From: Owenia fusiformis
Taxonomy: Eukaryota > Annelida > Polychaeta > Sabellida > Oweniidae
Reading direction: 5' to 3'
Length of the DNA stretch: 64,000 nucleotides
NCBI GenBank assembly: GCA_903813345.2
Contig: CAIIXF020000001.1
Coordinates: forward strand, 18,555,915 to 18,619,914
The first letter of the stretch is position 1. The number at the start of each line of letters is the position of its first letter. The position numbers and the translations under genes are program-made. The notes under the pieces were generated by a model that ran no database searches, had not been told where the DNA came from, and saw only the letters and a program-made list of their open reading frames with translations. This document shows positions 1-13,300 of this stretch, piece after piece.

Positions 1-283
1 GTTAATAGACAAATAAGTTATGCAACGTAAGGTGGGTGTCATTTTATTGTGTCACCCTGTATGTACTACTTTGTAGTGTACTTATAAAAGAGACTTTATG
101 GATATCATGTAATGTAAACATGAGCCTTTAAGTTGTTCAAAGAGATAAATCACCACTTATTTTGCTTGTATTGATGACGTCACTATGTAAACTAATTAAT
201 AAAGCCAGAACTCTAGTTATTTTGCTCTTGTTATTCTATCAAATACTGGACTATACAATAATGGACACCCTGTATATTTGAAG

Positions 284-468
284 TACAGCAAAACCTGTCT
301 TAGTGAACACCTCTCTCTTGTGAACACCTGTCTCTAGTTGACACTTTACTCCACACATACTTGACTGACTTCTGTATAAATTACCCTCTGTGTAGTTAAC
401 ACATACCAACACTGAACATTTATTCTTGGCAAAAAAATGTTCAATATGTATAAACAGGTTTTACTGTA
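284..468. repeat. MITE-like element, copy A of a three-copy family
   Basis: The left end reads TACAGCAAAACCTGT and the right end ACAGGTTTTACTGTA, which are near-perfect inverted termini about 185 bp apart. The interior repeats a GTGAACACCTGTCTC theme. Related copies lie at 2106-2273 and 41095-41230. There is no coding capacity. The superfamily is not known; TA-flanked ends would suit a Tc1/mariner-type MITE, which is inference. Confidence 0.6.
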
Positions 469-1158
469 CATTGCAAACATCTAACAATCCCATAACTTAT
501 CATAAGGGTGAAAACAATCAACATTTTGATAAATAATAACCCAACTGGATTAATCATGAAAATCAAATGCAGTGTCATAATCTGAAATTACAGGGTGGCC
601 CAAAATTGTATCAAGACAAACATGAAATAACTGAGTGATGAAGGTACAATTTATAATCATAAAAGAATTCACCAGGTTATTCTGTTTAATTTTAGAGAAA
701 AGTTAGTTTTAGTACCATCACCCATTTTTCAAATTGTACTGAGATAAATATAAAATAACTATGTGATTGATCTGGGAATATTTTTGAAATTTAGTTATCT
801 GATAGGTTATCTAATTATCATAAACATCTGAAAGTTTCACTAGGTAATTCTACTTATTTTAAGGGAAAAACTTGTTTCAGCACTACCACCCAATGAAATT
901 GCATTTAACAATAATGTGTTAGAGGTTATTTAGAACACATCAAGTATAATGTTAGACTTTCTATGAATTTTAAATGTTAATCGGAAAATGAATTGACCAA
1001 CCAAAAGGTGACAAATTGAAAGAACCTTAAAAATAAGGGCCCAAAGGTGTTCATTACAAAAAAAAACATGCCATTATTGTAATTAAGCCTTTCTCACCCA
1101 GTGTGCCTTACCAAAAAATCCAGTATTGCTTAAGAGTTGTCAAGATATTATATTAAGT

Positions 1159-1296
1159 TATTGAATGATTTGAAGTTCAAGGATATCTATTCTGCTCGAG
1201 AAATTCTGTATTGGAACGAGACGAAGTCGAGTGCCAATACATAATATGGAGACAGAACATATATCCTGCATTGCACTAATCAAATCATTTAATAAC
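1159..1296. repeat. Imperfect inverted repeat (hairpin-forming)
   Basis: A left arm around 1159-1196 (TTATTGAATGATTTGAAG then AAGGATAT) is mirrored imperfectly at about 1251-1296 (ATATATCCT then AATCAAATCATTTAATAA). An inner pair, TGTATTGG and CCAATACA, flanks the centre. It is probably a decayed foldback or MITE copy. No gene overlaps it. Confidence 0.45.
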
Positions 1297-2105
1297 GTTT
1301 CTATTGTGTGATCTTAGGCCAATACATTTTACTCAGGAGATAATACCTAAGAATTATTCGGTAATCTCTGTATTGCTACTGAGGTTGTCCCCGCCTCCAT
1401 ACCAATATTTTCTTTATTGCTATGGAGATGATCAATGGAGGCAATTTCAGTAGCAAAACAGATTGGTACAACACAAGAAACTGACCAATCAGAGGGCTTC
1501 ATTGTACAGATCATACGATAAATCTATGTATCTATGTACAAACTTTTAAATAAATGATCTGTCAACTTATCCGCTGAGACCTACTTCATGGTCTTTAAAA
1601 CCACTTCTATTCCTTTTTAAATAAACTTCCTAATTTTTTCAAATGTACATGTATTTTTGATCACATGAAAAGTTAATGCTTATCTTGAGAGACTGATTTG
1701 ATGGCAAGACAACAACTCTAAGATAGTATCACCATTGAGCTTGAGTTTTGGTCCACTTAAGAAACCTAACCTCCCCTCTTCTGTCTGGCACCACCTGTAT
1801 TTAAAAATGAGAGCCATTTGAAAGATGGTATCATCTTTACATTAAATAGAACACGAAACAAAACAATTAGATATGAGATATGATGTTTTTATTATTAAAT
1901 AATATATAAAATGCATGTATTACACAATATTATAAAATGCATAAATGTTATCCCATGCGTTTACATGAAGGAAACCCATGCCCGAATATTAAATTTTTGC
2001 TAATGTTTACCCCATTCTTGCATTTATATTAAGGCCTGTGATAAATGATTAAATACCTACATTCAATTCAAAATGGCAACTTAAATAGCTTAATTTAGCA
2101 TTACA

Positions 2106-2273
2106 GGTACAGAGTGGAACACCTTTAGTACCTCTAAAGTGTTCCACTTGGGAGGTGTTCCTCTTATAGAGGTTCATTTGTCATTAGGTCAGTTGGTCTG
2201 GAGACTGAAATTGTTCCACTAACAAAGTTGTTCCTCTACTAGAGGTGTTCCACTTTACAGGTTTCACTATACA
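2106..2273. repeat. MITE-like element, copy B
   Basis: It shares the GTGTTCCACTTTACAGGTTT right terminus and the GAGGTTCATTTGTCATT and CAGTTGGTCTG interior with the copy at 41095-41230. Several internal GTTCCACT and AGTGGAAC blocks form sub-repeats. It is non-coding. Confidence 0.55.
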
Positions 2274-2515
2274 TGTAGAAGAGAAAATGCATTATACTGA
2301 AAGAACGTCTGGATTTACAAGGACACTTGTAAACATGTACAATATTGCCCCATATCATATCATTGTAAATGTGTACAATATTTAGAGGTTATGTCACTAT
2401 CGTTGCACATACAGTATGCCCGAGGGTTTCAGTGATATATGGCCCGACCTTGGGAAGGACATTGATCACTGAGAACCAAGGGCATTTGTGCAACTATGGT
2501 GACATAAATGATTTA

Positions 2516-2771
2516 TAACATACCTATGATGATCTAGTCTGGTCAGAGAGTACCGTTTTCTTATTTAATTGACTAGCAATGGTTCGGAAATGATGATTTA
2601 TTCCCATATTTGTATCTTACGAATGTACAAGTCAATTTGACCTAGGCCTAATGTATGACGTAGTCCCAGCGCTCGACCAATCAGAAAGTTAGCGGGAGCG
2701 GGCTTTTCAAAAGTTATATTGGCCCACTGTCTTGTGAACGGTTTACACTATACATCATCATAGGTATGTTA
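2516..2771. mobile_element. 256-bp MITE with perfect 18-bp terminal inverted repeats
   Basis: The left end TAACATACCTATGATGAT (2516-2533) is the exact reverse complement of the right end at 2754-2771. The interior has no open frame of note but contains CCAATCAG and GCGGGAGCGGGC tracts. Size and perfect termini fit a non-autonomous DNA transposon; the family is unidentified and no clear target duplication is seen beyond the terminal TAA/TTA. Confidence 0.6.
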
Positions 2772-3811
2772 CATGTATAAACCCCCATATCATATCATAT
2801 TTAGATTCATCCTGTATGGTTAACACTTACACTAATCAGTTGAAGAGACAAGATTTTAGGATGAAATAAAAAACAATAACTGCCACTGAAGAATTTATTC
2901 AGCATGCCCAAAAATGTATCTGTTGTAGACTTTTACATCAAAAGTATACCTGAAAATTGTAAAATGATCTATGAAATGGTTTGGCTGGAAAAGCATAAAC
3001 AAGACTTTTAGTAATGGATGGACGATGCATGGAAAACAATATGGCCCCACACCATTTAAAGGGACACAAAAGTTAATGATGTTAGATGATGACATTCCAG
3101 TAGGATTGATTCATATTGAATAATTGACAGATTTCTTTTACTCCTATACAAATATTATTAATTAGCTATGTTGTGACATCATAAATTCAAAATGGCATCC
3201 CCCATTATCTTTCTTTATATTATTTTAGAACTTTTTAAAACCCCCAAAAATGAATGATAATAATTGAAATCAATATTCTTGCAGAAAAGTGATTGCTCAT
3301 TTCAAACAACTTGTTATGAATTCTTGTGGATATCCATAGACGTGCATGAAAAATATATTTTTTCAGTATTCATTGCATAAGTTAATATGTTAAGCTATGT
3401 AAATTACAGGCATATTCATAAATAAAGAAAACACACTTGAAAATATGTGTGAGCAGTTGACCCCCAATATCCCAAAATAAGAACCCATTTCAGAAAAATG
3501 TACATGAGGTACACAAAATCACATTATCAAGTAGCCACATAAAAGTCATTGTATTGTTGAACTTGTGCTCTCTAACATGTGTATGAACTTGAAGAAAATC
3601 AGATAAGCCATTTTGGAGATGACTTGATATGTGAACTAAATTGAACACATTTTTCTCCTAGTCTCTCCCAGTCAACAAAAAACTTTGAAAAAATTACACA
3701 TTGTCAATTTAATGGTCATTTTGAATGGCAACAATCAACATTAAAAATATATTATCTACTCTTATATATTGTTTTAGAAAACACACCAGACACTGTCTTT
3801 TGTTCTTGTTC

Positions 3812-4040
3812 GAAATGAAAAGAAACATCTATCCGAACCTCATTGGAACAAAATGACATATACACAACATTTTACACTAGGTCTCTCAAAAGGTATATTT
3901 CAATTTTATCTATTTTTGGGAGTATTTGTTTTAATTATTTTAGATACATTTTTAAAATGAACCAACAATATTGAGAGATCCAAGTACGTATATGGCATTT
4001 TGTTCCAACAAGGTTCGGATAGATATTTTATTTCATTCTC
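3812..4040. repeat. Near-perfect long hairpin element (about 230 bp)
   Basis: Arms of roughly 45 bp (around 3812-3861 and 3988-4040) are inverted copies with few mismatches. The key block CTATCCGAACC..TTGGAACAAAATG reappears inverted as CATTTTGTTCCAA..GGTTCGGATAG. An inner pair, GGTCTCTCAA and TTGAGAGATCC, extends the potential stem. It looks like a foldback MITE, and is non-coding. Confidence 0.55.
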
Positions 4041-4089
4041 AAGAATTGGGAGAAAGCAATTTCACTTAAAAATAAATAGTACCGTGGAT

Positions 4090-5170
4090 ACTGGGCTCAC
4101 ATGGCGTTGCTCAAAAGTGAATGATGCCTAAAATGGCCAAAAAAACTGGATGTCATTTTTGACGATTTATTGAAACAAAATTATTTCATACAATTACTCT
4201 TTAGAGTAACATGGCTTTTTACCATGCAGCTAGGAAATGGGCCACAAGTGCATTTCGCAAGACAAAAATGGCGACCATTTTGAAATGCGAGCTTTTGGAC
4301 CAGGAATCATAAAGGAGTTTTCTGTATTGATGTTGAACAAAAATAACTTAAAACAGGAATCCTATCGACAGAGGTTTTAAGGCAAATGGTCCAAAAGTGG
4401 ATTTCGTGAGCCATATGGACAAATCAATGTTAACTAAAATGGCTGAAAATAAAAAAACGGATATAAATTTTTGCTGATTTTTTGTAACAAAATTATTTCA
4501 TATTAACTACTCTTTGCAGTGACATGGGTTTTTACAATGCAGGACACCTGAATTTATTTGTAAAGCTAGGAAATTGGCCAAAAGTGAATTCTGTGAGACA
4601 AAAATGGCGACCATTTTGAAAATAGGCGAGTATTTGAACCAGGAGTCATAGAGGAATTTTCTACATTGATGTTGAACAAAAATAACTTAAAACGGGAATC
4701 CTATTGACAGAGGTTAAGGTAAATGGTCCAAAAGTGGATTTCAAGAGATCGATGGACAAATCAATGTTAACTAAAATGGCTGAAAATAAAAAAACGGATA
4801 AAATTTTTGGCCGATTTTTTGTAGCAAAATTATTTCATACAACTACTCTTTAAAGTGACATAGCTTTTTACAATGCAGGACACCTAAAATTATTTGTAAA
4901 GCTAGGAAATGGGCCAAATGTGAATTGCGCGAGACAAAAATGGCGAGCTTTTGAACCAGGAGTCATAAGGGAATTTTCTGTATTGATGTTGAACAAATAT
5001 AACTTAAAACGGGAATCCTTTCAACAAAGTTTTTAAAGCAAATTTGAAAATAGGCGATCTTTTGAACCAGGAGTCATAGGGGGGTTTTCTATATTGATGT
5101 TGAACAAAAATAAATTGACAGAGGTTTTAAAACTGGTCAATTGTTGACAGACAGACAGACGTACAAGTGA
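4090..5170. repeat. Diverged tandem repeats, about 340-bp unit, ending in a GACA tract
   Basis: Three or more copies are visible of a unit with the blocks ACTAAAATGGCTGAAAATAA, TTATTTCATA..ACTCTTT, CAATGCAGGACACCT, GCTAGGAAATGGGCC and GAACCAGGAGTCATA. Two clear copies of the first block are 336 bp apart. The block ends with a GACAGACAGACAGACG run near 5148 followed by AGTGAGTGATTGCAATAGCTC. It resembles the arrays inside ORC1 introns and is probably a dispersed non-coding repeat family. Confidence 0.6.
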
Positions 5171-5520
5171 GTGATTGCAATAGCTCGCCATGTGAGCTAA
5201 TAATAACAAAAACTATTTTCTTAAACAATTATGTAAAATATGTAATAATTTTCATGTTAAATTGTTGTCAATCAGTGACCACTAAATTAAGGATGTGTTT
5301 TTTACACAATGTTTTCAATTGGTTTAAGAGAAAAACAGTGTTCAAAATTTCATAATATCTCTACCAATTCTTCGGAGAAAAGACACAGGTATTTTTCTGG
5401 ATTTGCGATAACAAAAAAGCAGGATGTTAAATCATCCCTGGAAAGTAAAATTCTGTTATCTAATCTGCGGATAAGGAGACCCAGAAGAGTGAAGCTCATG
5501 CCTTCAGGATATTAACTATA

Positions 5521-5622
5521 AATTGACACCTGTGTGTCACATGTTGCAACACAGATAATTATATAATATAAAATTGACACCTGTGTGTCACATGTTGCAA
5601 CACAGATAATTATATAATATAA
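5521..5622. repeat. Tandem duplication, 51-bp unit, two copies
   Basis: The unit beginning AATTGACACCTGTGTGTCAC at 5521 is repeated without visible change from 5572. The exactness suggests a recent duplication. It contains the small palindrome GACACCTGTGTGTC. Confidence 0.7.
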
Positions 5623-6839
5623 TTGCTGTCGAGGTAAAAACTGAATATTAAACAAAATAACATTCCCAAATACCAAAAAACAAATAAAAATATAATATTT
5701 GCAATCTAATATTTAATGCCTTCGATTTGAATATGATAAAACTCTACTTTGAAGAGACCTCAAATGGCTGTTTAAGATTTTCTGAGGCACAAATAAGAAA
5801 GATTGTCATCTGTATTGCTTCTATTCACATTATATATATCAAACTTTTTGTGATAACACTTCAAGGAAAAAGAGATGGCGCTTTTTAGTTTCTAACAAGT
5901 AATGGATGGCTTTGGAAGGATATGAGGGAATGTTAAACACTTTGTTTACCCTGGCTTACTTTGTACACCTGTACAATGTGCATTACTTTTCAATAATATT
6001 AAATATTTTTATATGATTGTAGAGGAGTACTTTACTACATGCCATTCACAATTTACACTTCACCATTTGCACATGCCTCTGTTAAAATTACATATCCAAT
6101 ATGCCTGCTTGTATTTCAAGTTTTAAACAATCAAAATTATGTAGCCAGCATGTTATAAATTTATTAAATATTTTAAAAATCGCCAGATATATCATGAATA
6201 AAATGGAACTGGCTGGGCTCCTTGATGAGATATTACAGGATTTCGTCTAAAATTAAAACAAACAGCTCCAAGAAAAATGGTGATATTCGAAAACTGGACA
6301 AAATGTCGTTAATCTCTGACATTAGTAACTGGCCGTAAATTCTAAGTTAGTGATCCAGAAGATGTGATCTTATACCTAATACATTGATCACTTCATGTGT
6401 TTTTTTGGAATTTTTGGTGAGGTAATAAGACCAAAACTTGCAATTCAAATTGTGATGTGGAAAAATGGCGAACATATGATTTCAAATTTTATGATTACGA
6501 CATGACCCTTATACAGCGACATGATTTACATCCGGCAGAATAAAAAATGTGCAGGGATTTATCTTTGGACAAAGGCCACGATAAAGACCTTTGAAGAAGG
6601 TAACAGCAGATAAGTATACATAACACCCTTATGAGCTGGCATGTTATTTAATGCCAACATTAAAGTCTAACATATATGAAATGTAATGGAAAGTGTTTTA
6701 AAATAATTACAACACTCACAGTAAGACATGTAAGATGATAATTTAAAACACAATTAACTAGCACAACTATAATATTATAAATAATGGCACATATTACAAG
6801 ATGTGCTAATTTTTTTATAAATACATATTACAATGAACA

Positions 6840-6845
6840 TTTATT
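6840..6845 (-). terminator. Candidate polyadenylation signal of ORC1
   Basis: TTTATT on the plus strand reads AATAAA on the minus strand, about 450 nt beyond the ORC1 stop codon. It is the first canonical signal I noticed downstream. No transcript evidence is available, so the end of the 3' UTR is inferred. Confidence 0.4.
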
Positions 6846-6964
6846 TTGAGTTCTGACAAATAAGTCGCTAATACATTTTCAAGATTACGAAGTACAGTAC
6901 ACTGTATATCTTTTTAATATGTTTTCCCCGGTGGTATTAATATTTTGTTTTTTCACTAGCCTTA

Positions 6965-7340
6965 GTGCATAGATGACAATATATTTTTCTGATATCTCCA
7001 GACAGTTCATAGATGACATCCAAATTTTTTATCTCTGTTCATAAATGACATTATATTTTTTGATCTCTTTTTTCATAAATGACATCACATTTCTTTGATA
7101 TCTTAGTTCATAGATGACATCATATTTCTTTGATCTCCTAGTTCATCGATGACACCATATTTCTTTGAAATCACTTAGTTCATATGGCATTATATTTCTT
7201 TGATATAGCTCAGCTCATAGATGCCACCATTTCTGATATCTTGTTCATAAATGACATCACATTTCGTTGTTACCTCTCATTTCATTAATGGCATTAAATC
7301 TCTTTGATATCTCTTAATGCATAGATGACATCATCTTGGC
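6965..7340. repeat. Tandem array (about 35-bp unit) seeded by the ORC1 stop-codon region
   Basis: About eleven units share CATAGATGACATCAT..TTTCTTTGATATCT, starting near 6968, 7007, 7040, 7073, 7109, 7144, 7180, 7215, 7245, 7282 and 7319. The last unit is the ORC1 terminal exon itself: on the minus strand it encodes [13 protein letters not shown] and the stop. The remaining units run through the 3' UTR. The array therefore seems to have grown from coding sequence. Units differ by several substitutions, so it is not brand new. Confidence 0.7.
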
Positions 7341-10300
7341 TGACGTTGAGTCTGACACGTTGGTATAAATCATGACGTCCATTCTCAATTAACAGTAATT
7401 TAAAGCTTCCCAATTTTGAACATATGGTAGAGGCTTCTGAGGCATTAGGTGCTGGATAACCTGAAAAACATGATATGTCATTAGCAAGGTATTAACATAA
7501 CAACAAATAAGTACGACAATAGTTACAGAATCAAATGTTGGGCACCTCAACAGTCACAAGAATAATCTGTTTCAATGGTAATATATATTCATTGCCTTGG
7601 TAACTGAAACTGCCAAAAATGTGTGAAAAGTCAGAAAATGTCTATACTTGAAAAATTTCAGGTTCATGTGATTGTGATTACATGTAATTTTCCTTAACTT
7701 TTGCAAATGGACAGACAAACAAGCCAGTGATTGCAAAAGCGTTACCAACTTTACCATCAGGTGTTTCTAACTGGTTTTTATTGGGTGAATGTAAATTGTA
7801 TTTGAACTTGACTGTATTCATGCCTTCTATAAACTGTAAACAAAGTCAATATTTCACCTGGGATATATTCGCGAACAATACCCCTGGTAATAGGAGTTAT
7901 GTGCGACGTCATAATGGCAGGCAGGAGTAAGGGGGAACCATAATGAATATTTGAAACATTTTGGTGAGTTTTCATTTTTGAGTCGTAATATAGACCACAG
8001 AGCAGGTGTTATATCGATGAATACAGACCTTAGTCTTCGAAACCCTCAATTCCTTCGGTCGTTCAGGGGTATACAGAAAACATTTGTACCTAGCCCTGCA
8101 GTCTGTATTCGTCGATATAACACCTGCTCTTCAATCTATATTTCTTAATTAGTTGAATTTCATTTCATATTTGACATATAATGCATAATTAGTTTTAACT
8201 TGTCTACTACCTCCTTCATGCCAAGATGAGATATCAAAGATTATATTTTTACGTAAAATGGTAGTTATTTTGAATTGAGCTACCACATTGGAAATTCCTT
8301 CTTGAGCATATAATCCTATGCCCATAAAATTTGTGTATTATATTGAGGATTCCTTCTTGAGCAGAGGTCCTTCGCAGATAAGGCATCAAACTTCAATATC
8401 TGAATATAATCTGTCAATACTGGTAAGTCAATACTTAAGTCATCACCTGGAGGAACACTAGGATGGATCGATGATGACATTTTGCTGGCTTAATGGTTAT
8501 ACAACTCAGTGTCTAGAGGATTTCCTCCTCTTTTGCTAAATGAAATGTATTGCAATGTTTTGTAACAATAGGCATTAGTTTCCAATATTAGAATGCCAGT
8601 TTTCAAAGAAAGTGGAATTCTATTACATCCACTCCAATTCTAAAAATCCCAATTTTTGCAGAAAACAGCATTATAGTCTATTATGCAACTTTCACGTTTA
8701 CACATGCCATCCTTCACACTTCTAATTTAAAAGGCCAAAAAGAAAATGTTATGAACCAGAAACAAGTCAAAGGCAACTTATTAGACTTTAAAAGTAAAAT
8801 AGGTTTAGACGAAAAATATACAATTATGACAAATTACTGTGATCTAAATAAAAGAGAACAATGATGACTTGAAATTGGAAAATTCCAATTTCACAAACTT
8901 GAAAACAGCAACTCCACGGAGTAGCAATTCCCACCGAACAAAATATGTTTTGATAAATAGTGGCCATCTTGATTATTTCTTCTTAAACAGGGCTCCATTG
9001 TCCCTACCTATCAGCATATAAAAGTTGAACCAAATCCATTATCCATTGATAATTGAGTTATCAAAGATTAAATTTTTATATGGAAAATGGCAGCCATTTT
9101 GAAAATGTCTTCTAGAGCAGAGTTCCATTATAGCTAGGCATCAGCAAATAGAATTTCAACCAAATCCGTCAACTGGTATTTGAGTTATCAATGATTATTA
9201 TGAAAAATGGAGGCCATTTTGAAATTTGGCAGCCATCTTGAAAATGTCTTCTTGCATGAACAGAGCTCATTTTTCTGTTTGTATGCATTAGCATTTAAAA
9301 TGTGAACTAAATCTGTCCAATGGTATTTGAGTTATTGAAGATTACATAACATTTAGAAGAATGGTGGACATTTTGAAATTCAGCTGCCATCTTGAAAATT
9401 CCTTTTCGACCAGAGCTCCAGTGTCCCTAGGCATCAGCATATATAAAATTTGAACCAAATCCATTCACTGGTATCAAAAATATTATGTTTTATGCGAAAA
9501 ATGGTGGCCATTTTGAACATAATAGCCATCTTGAAAATGTCTTCTTGAGCAGAACTCTTTTGTCTCTAGGCATCAGCATGTAAAATTTGAACCAAATCCG
9601 TCCACTTGTATTTGAGTTATCAAAGATTACTTTTTTTACGAAAAATGGCGGCCATTTTAAAATTCAATAGCCATCTTGCAAATGTCTTCCTGAGCAGAAA
9701 TCCTTTGTCTCTAGGCATCAGCATACAAAATTTGAACCAAATTTGTCAAATGGTATACAAGTTATCAAAGATTATATTTTTTACAAAAAATGGCTGCCAT
9801 TTTGAAATTCAGCCGTCATATTGAAAATCTCTACTTCAGCAAAGCTCCCTTGTCCCTAGGCATCAGCATATAAAATCTGAAGCAAATCCGTCAACAAGTA
9901 TTAAAGTTATCAAATATTACTTTTTTTATGAAAAATAGCGGTCGCTTTGAATCGATCGGCAATATTGAAAATTCCTTAATGAGCAGCGGTTCTACACCAA
10001 TAAGGCATAAGCCTATAAAATTTGAACCAAATCTGTCAACCTGTATTTGAGTTATCGCCAAGACACAAGGATGGACAGACGGGTGGCTTTCCTATATCCC
10101 CCTCGAACTTCATTCGGTGGAAAATTAATCTTCTTGCTTTTTTCTCTCACACTTCCTATGGTTTGTAAATATTACACAAGAACACAAATGTGTACAAAAT
10201 GTCCCCACCTATGGGTGATCCCGTCAAATGGTTATCCTAAAAATGAGTAGACAAGACTTTACCGACACAATTTGAGGATGGAATATCCAAAATAGCCACC

Positions 10301-13300
10301 TTGAAATTTACCCAGAATGCCAAAAAATTAGTGCGTTCAAGATTTTCATACTAAGAACCACCCCTGAAAATTTGAAATTGATCCCTCACACAGTTAACCA
10401 GAAAACATGTAAACAAGACTTTACAAACAAGATTTTAGGACAGAAAATCCAAAATGGCTGCCTTGACATTTATACAGAATTAGATCCAGAATCTAGATTT
10501 TCATACTAAGAATCATCCCTGAAAATTTGATATTGATCTACCAAACGGTTCACCTGGAAATGCGTAGACAAAACTTAACAGACAAGACTTTAGGACAGAA
10601 AATCCAAAATGGCTGCCTTGACATTTACCCAGAATGCCCAAAAACTAATCAGATCTAGATTTTCATACTAAGAATCATCCCTGAAAATTTGAAATTGATC
10701 TACCAAACAGTTCACCTGGAAATGCGTAAACAAGACTTTACAGACAAGATTTTAGGATGGAAAAATCCAAAATGGCCGACAATAAAAAAGTGAGTATGAG
10801 TTTTTGCTGATTTCTTTTTACAAAATTATCACATATAACTACAAGATTTTCATACTAAGAATCATCCCTGAAAATTTGATATTGATCTACCAAACGGTTC
10901 ACCTGGAAATGCGTAGACAAAACTTAACAGACAAGACTTTAGGACAGAAAATCCAAAATGGCTGCCTTGACATTTACCCAGAATGCCCAAAAACTAATCA
11001 GATCTAGATTTTCATACTAAGAATCATCCCTGAAAATTTGAAATTGATCTACCAAACAGTTCACCTGAAAACGCGTAGACAAGACTTTACAGACAAGATT
11101 TTAGGACGGAAAAATCCAAAATGGCCGACAATAAAAAAGTGAGTATGAGTTTTTGCTGATTTCTTTTTACAAAATTATCACATATAACTACTGTTAACAA
11201 TAACATAGGCTTTTACAACAAAGTACACCTGAAATTATCTATAAAGCTACTAAATAGTTAAAGTATGAAAACTCAAAAACACCATTCAATATGATACAAA
11301 GTATTATCGCGCGCTAACTTTTCTTAAAACATTCAAAATGGCTGACATGACTGAGCTGACAGGTCCAAAACCTAATCAGATGTAGAATGAAGTGAGCTGA
11401 ACAAGATGTTAAAGTTTCAAAAGCAAACGTGAAGGCATTTTTCTTAAAGTTTGCAGACAAGGATTTTAGCATTTGACTTCAAAATGGCCGATAGGAAGTA
11501 GGTATCAAGTTAAATTTTTTCATCTACATCTAGATGCACTCATAAGTTATCCCTGAAAATTTGAAGATGATATCTGTAGCGGTTTTGGAGAAAACTGCCG
11601 GACGTACGGACGGACAGACGGACATACGGACAGACAGACGCGCCTAGGCAGACAATATGGCCCCACACTATGTGGTGGGGACATAAAAAGAAGGAATTAT
11701 TCAACGGCTTTGAGGAAAACTAAAACATTTTATTTTAATACCAGGCCTTATTAACTCAATATATTTGCCAGAAAACATTTAATGCAGATACAGTGTGTAG
11801 GTAGGGCCCTGACCAAGATGTGAATGTCTCACTTTATAACAGCCCTAGTGCAGAAATTCAACTTCATTCCAAGGGAGGTAACTGCTCCGACTGCTGCAAC
11901 CATTTTCATGGGTTCATGGGTCTTTAGTTCTGGGATGTTGCCCCATACAAAATGAAGCAAGCCCCGCAAAATAAAAATTGTAAAATAGCTTGGACACAGA
12001 GTACTGTACTGAATAGCTAATAAGTTGAAGGATATTATTATTAAGATTTGATATAATATTGAATTTGCTTCATCATATTTAATAATAGCCATAAATTAAT
12101 AATCTATTGTGAGGAATAACATATGATATAAAAACTATCAGTTGTGAAATTACCTTCTAATCTACAGAGATCTATGTGTTGTTTATAGATCTTGGCAAAG
12201 GAAGCCTCCTCAAGTCCGCAACGTTGGAATTCTCCAATGACAGCTCGCAAAAATAACTTTTCCTGAAGTGAGGCGTTCCTAAAAACAAAAAATATATTTA
12301 CTCAAATAATAAATGAATTTCTTTCAAAGCCCAAGGGAAGAGTGGTGAGTGTATTATTGAGAAACTCTGGTACTGACCTAAATAATCGATACCACAAAGT
12401 GATCAAGACAAAACAAGGCACAGGGTGAACAATATGGTACCTAAACATAGCAGTGTGGGCTTGATGAGATGGCCGCCAAAAAATCAGTTCTAGAATTTCT
12501 TACCACGTAACATATGTAAAAATTTGATGTAAATCCGTTAAGTGGTTTTCCTGGAATTGCAATGACAAGATTTATCTAAGAACTTCCAGAATGCAAGATG
12601 GCTGCCGAAAATTCAATCAGCTCTAGAACTTCTTACAATGTAACATGTGTCAAAATTTGAAGTACATCCATTGTGTGGTTTTCCTGGAATCGCGATGACA
12701 AGATTTATCTAAAAATTTCAAAGATAGCTGCCAGAATGCAAGATGTCCACCAAAATTTAATCAGCTCTAGAACTTCTTACCATGTAACATGTGTAAAATT
12801 TGAAGTAAATCCGTCAAGTGGTGTTCCTGGAATCGCGATGACAAGATTTACCTAAAAACTTCCAAGATGGCCACCAGAATGCAAAATGGGTACCGAAAAT
12901 TGAATCAGCTCTAGAGCTTCTTACCATGTAACATAGGTGAAAATTTGATGTAAATCTGTTAAGTGGTTTTCCAGTAATCACAATGAAAAGATTTATCTAA
13001 AAACTTCCAAGATGGCCACCAGAATGCAAGATGGCCACCGAAAAGTTAATCAGCTCTAGAACTTCTTACCATGTAACATGTGTGAAAATTTGAAGTAAAT
13101 CTGTCAAGCGGTTTTCCTGAAATTGTAATGACAACAAAGTGATATGCTGCCTGCCCATCAAGCTGACAACAAAATTGTACCTTTTTTAGGGATCCCTTAA
13201 AAAAAATAACAGAAGTAGGCTATATGCTTTGAAATTATTCCCCAGTCACCTAGACCCACCTCATGGCTACTATCTTGGGAGCAGAGAACATTTCTTGTAT

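Larger units (their letters stand above)
1..6839. other. Intergenic flank downstream of ORC1, repeat-rich
   Basis: No coding exon is recognised here. Open frames are under 70 codons and lack family motifs. What is visible is short inverted-repeat elements (listed separately), a block of about 1.1 kb of diverged tandem repeats at 4090-5170, a 51-bp tandem duplication, and AT-rich single-copy DNA between them. The flank ends at the probable ORC1 polyadenylation signal near 6840. Confidence 0.6.
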
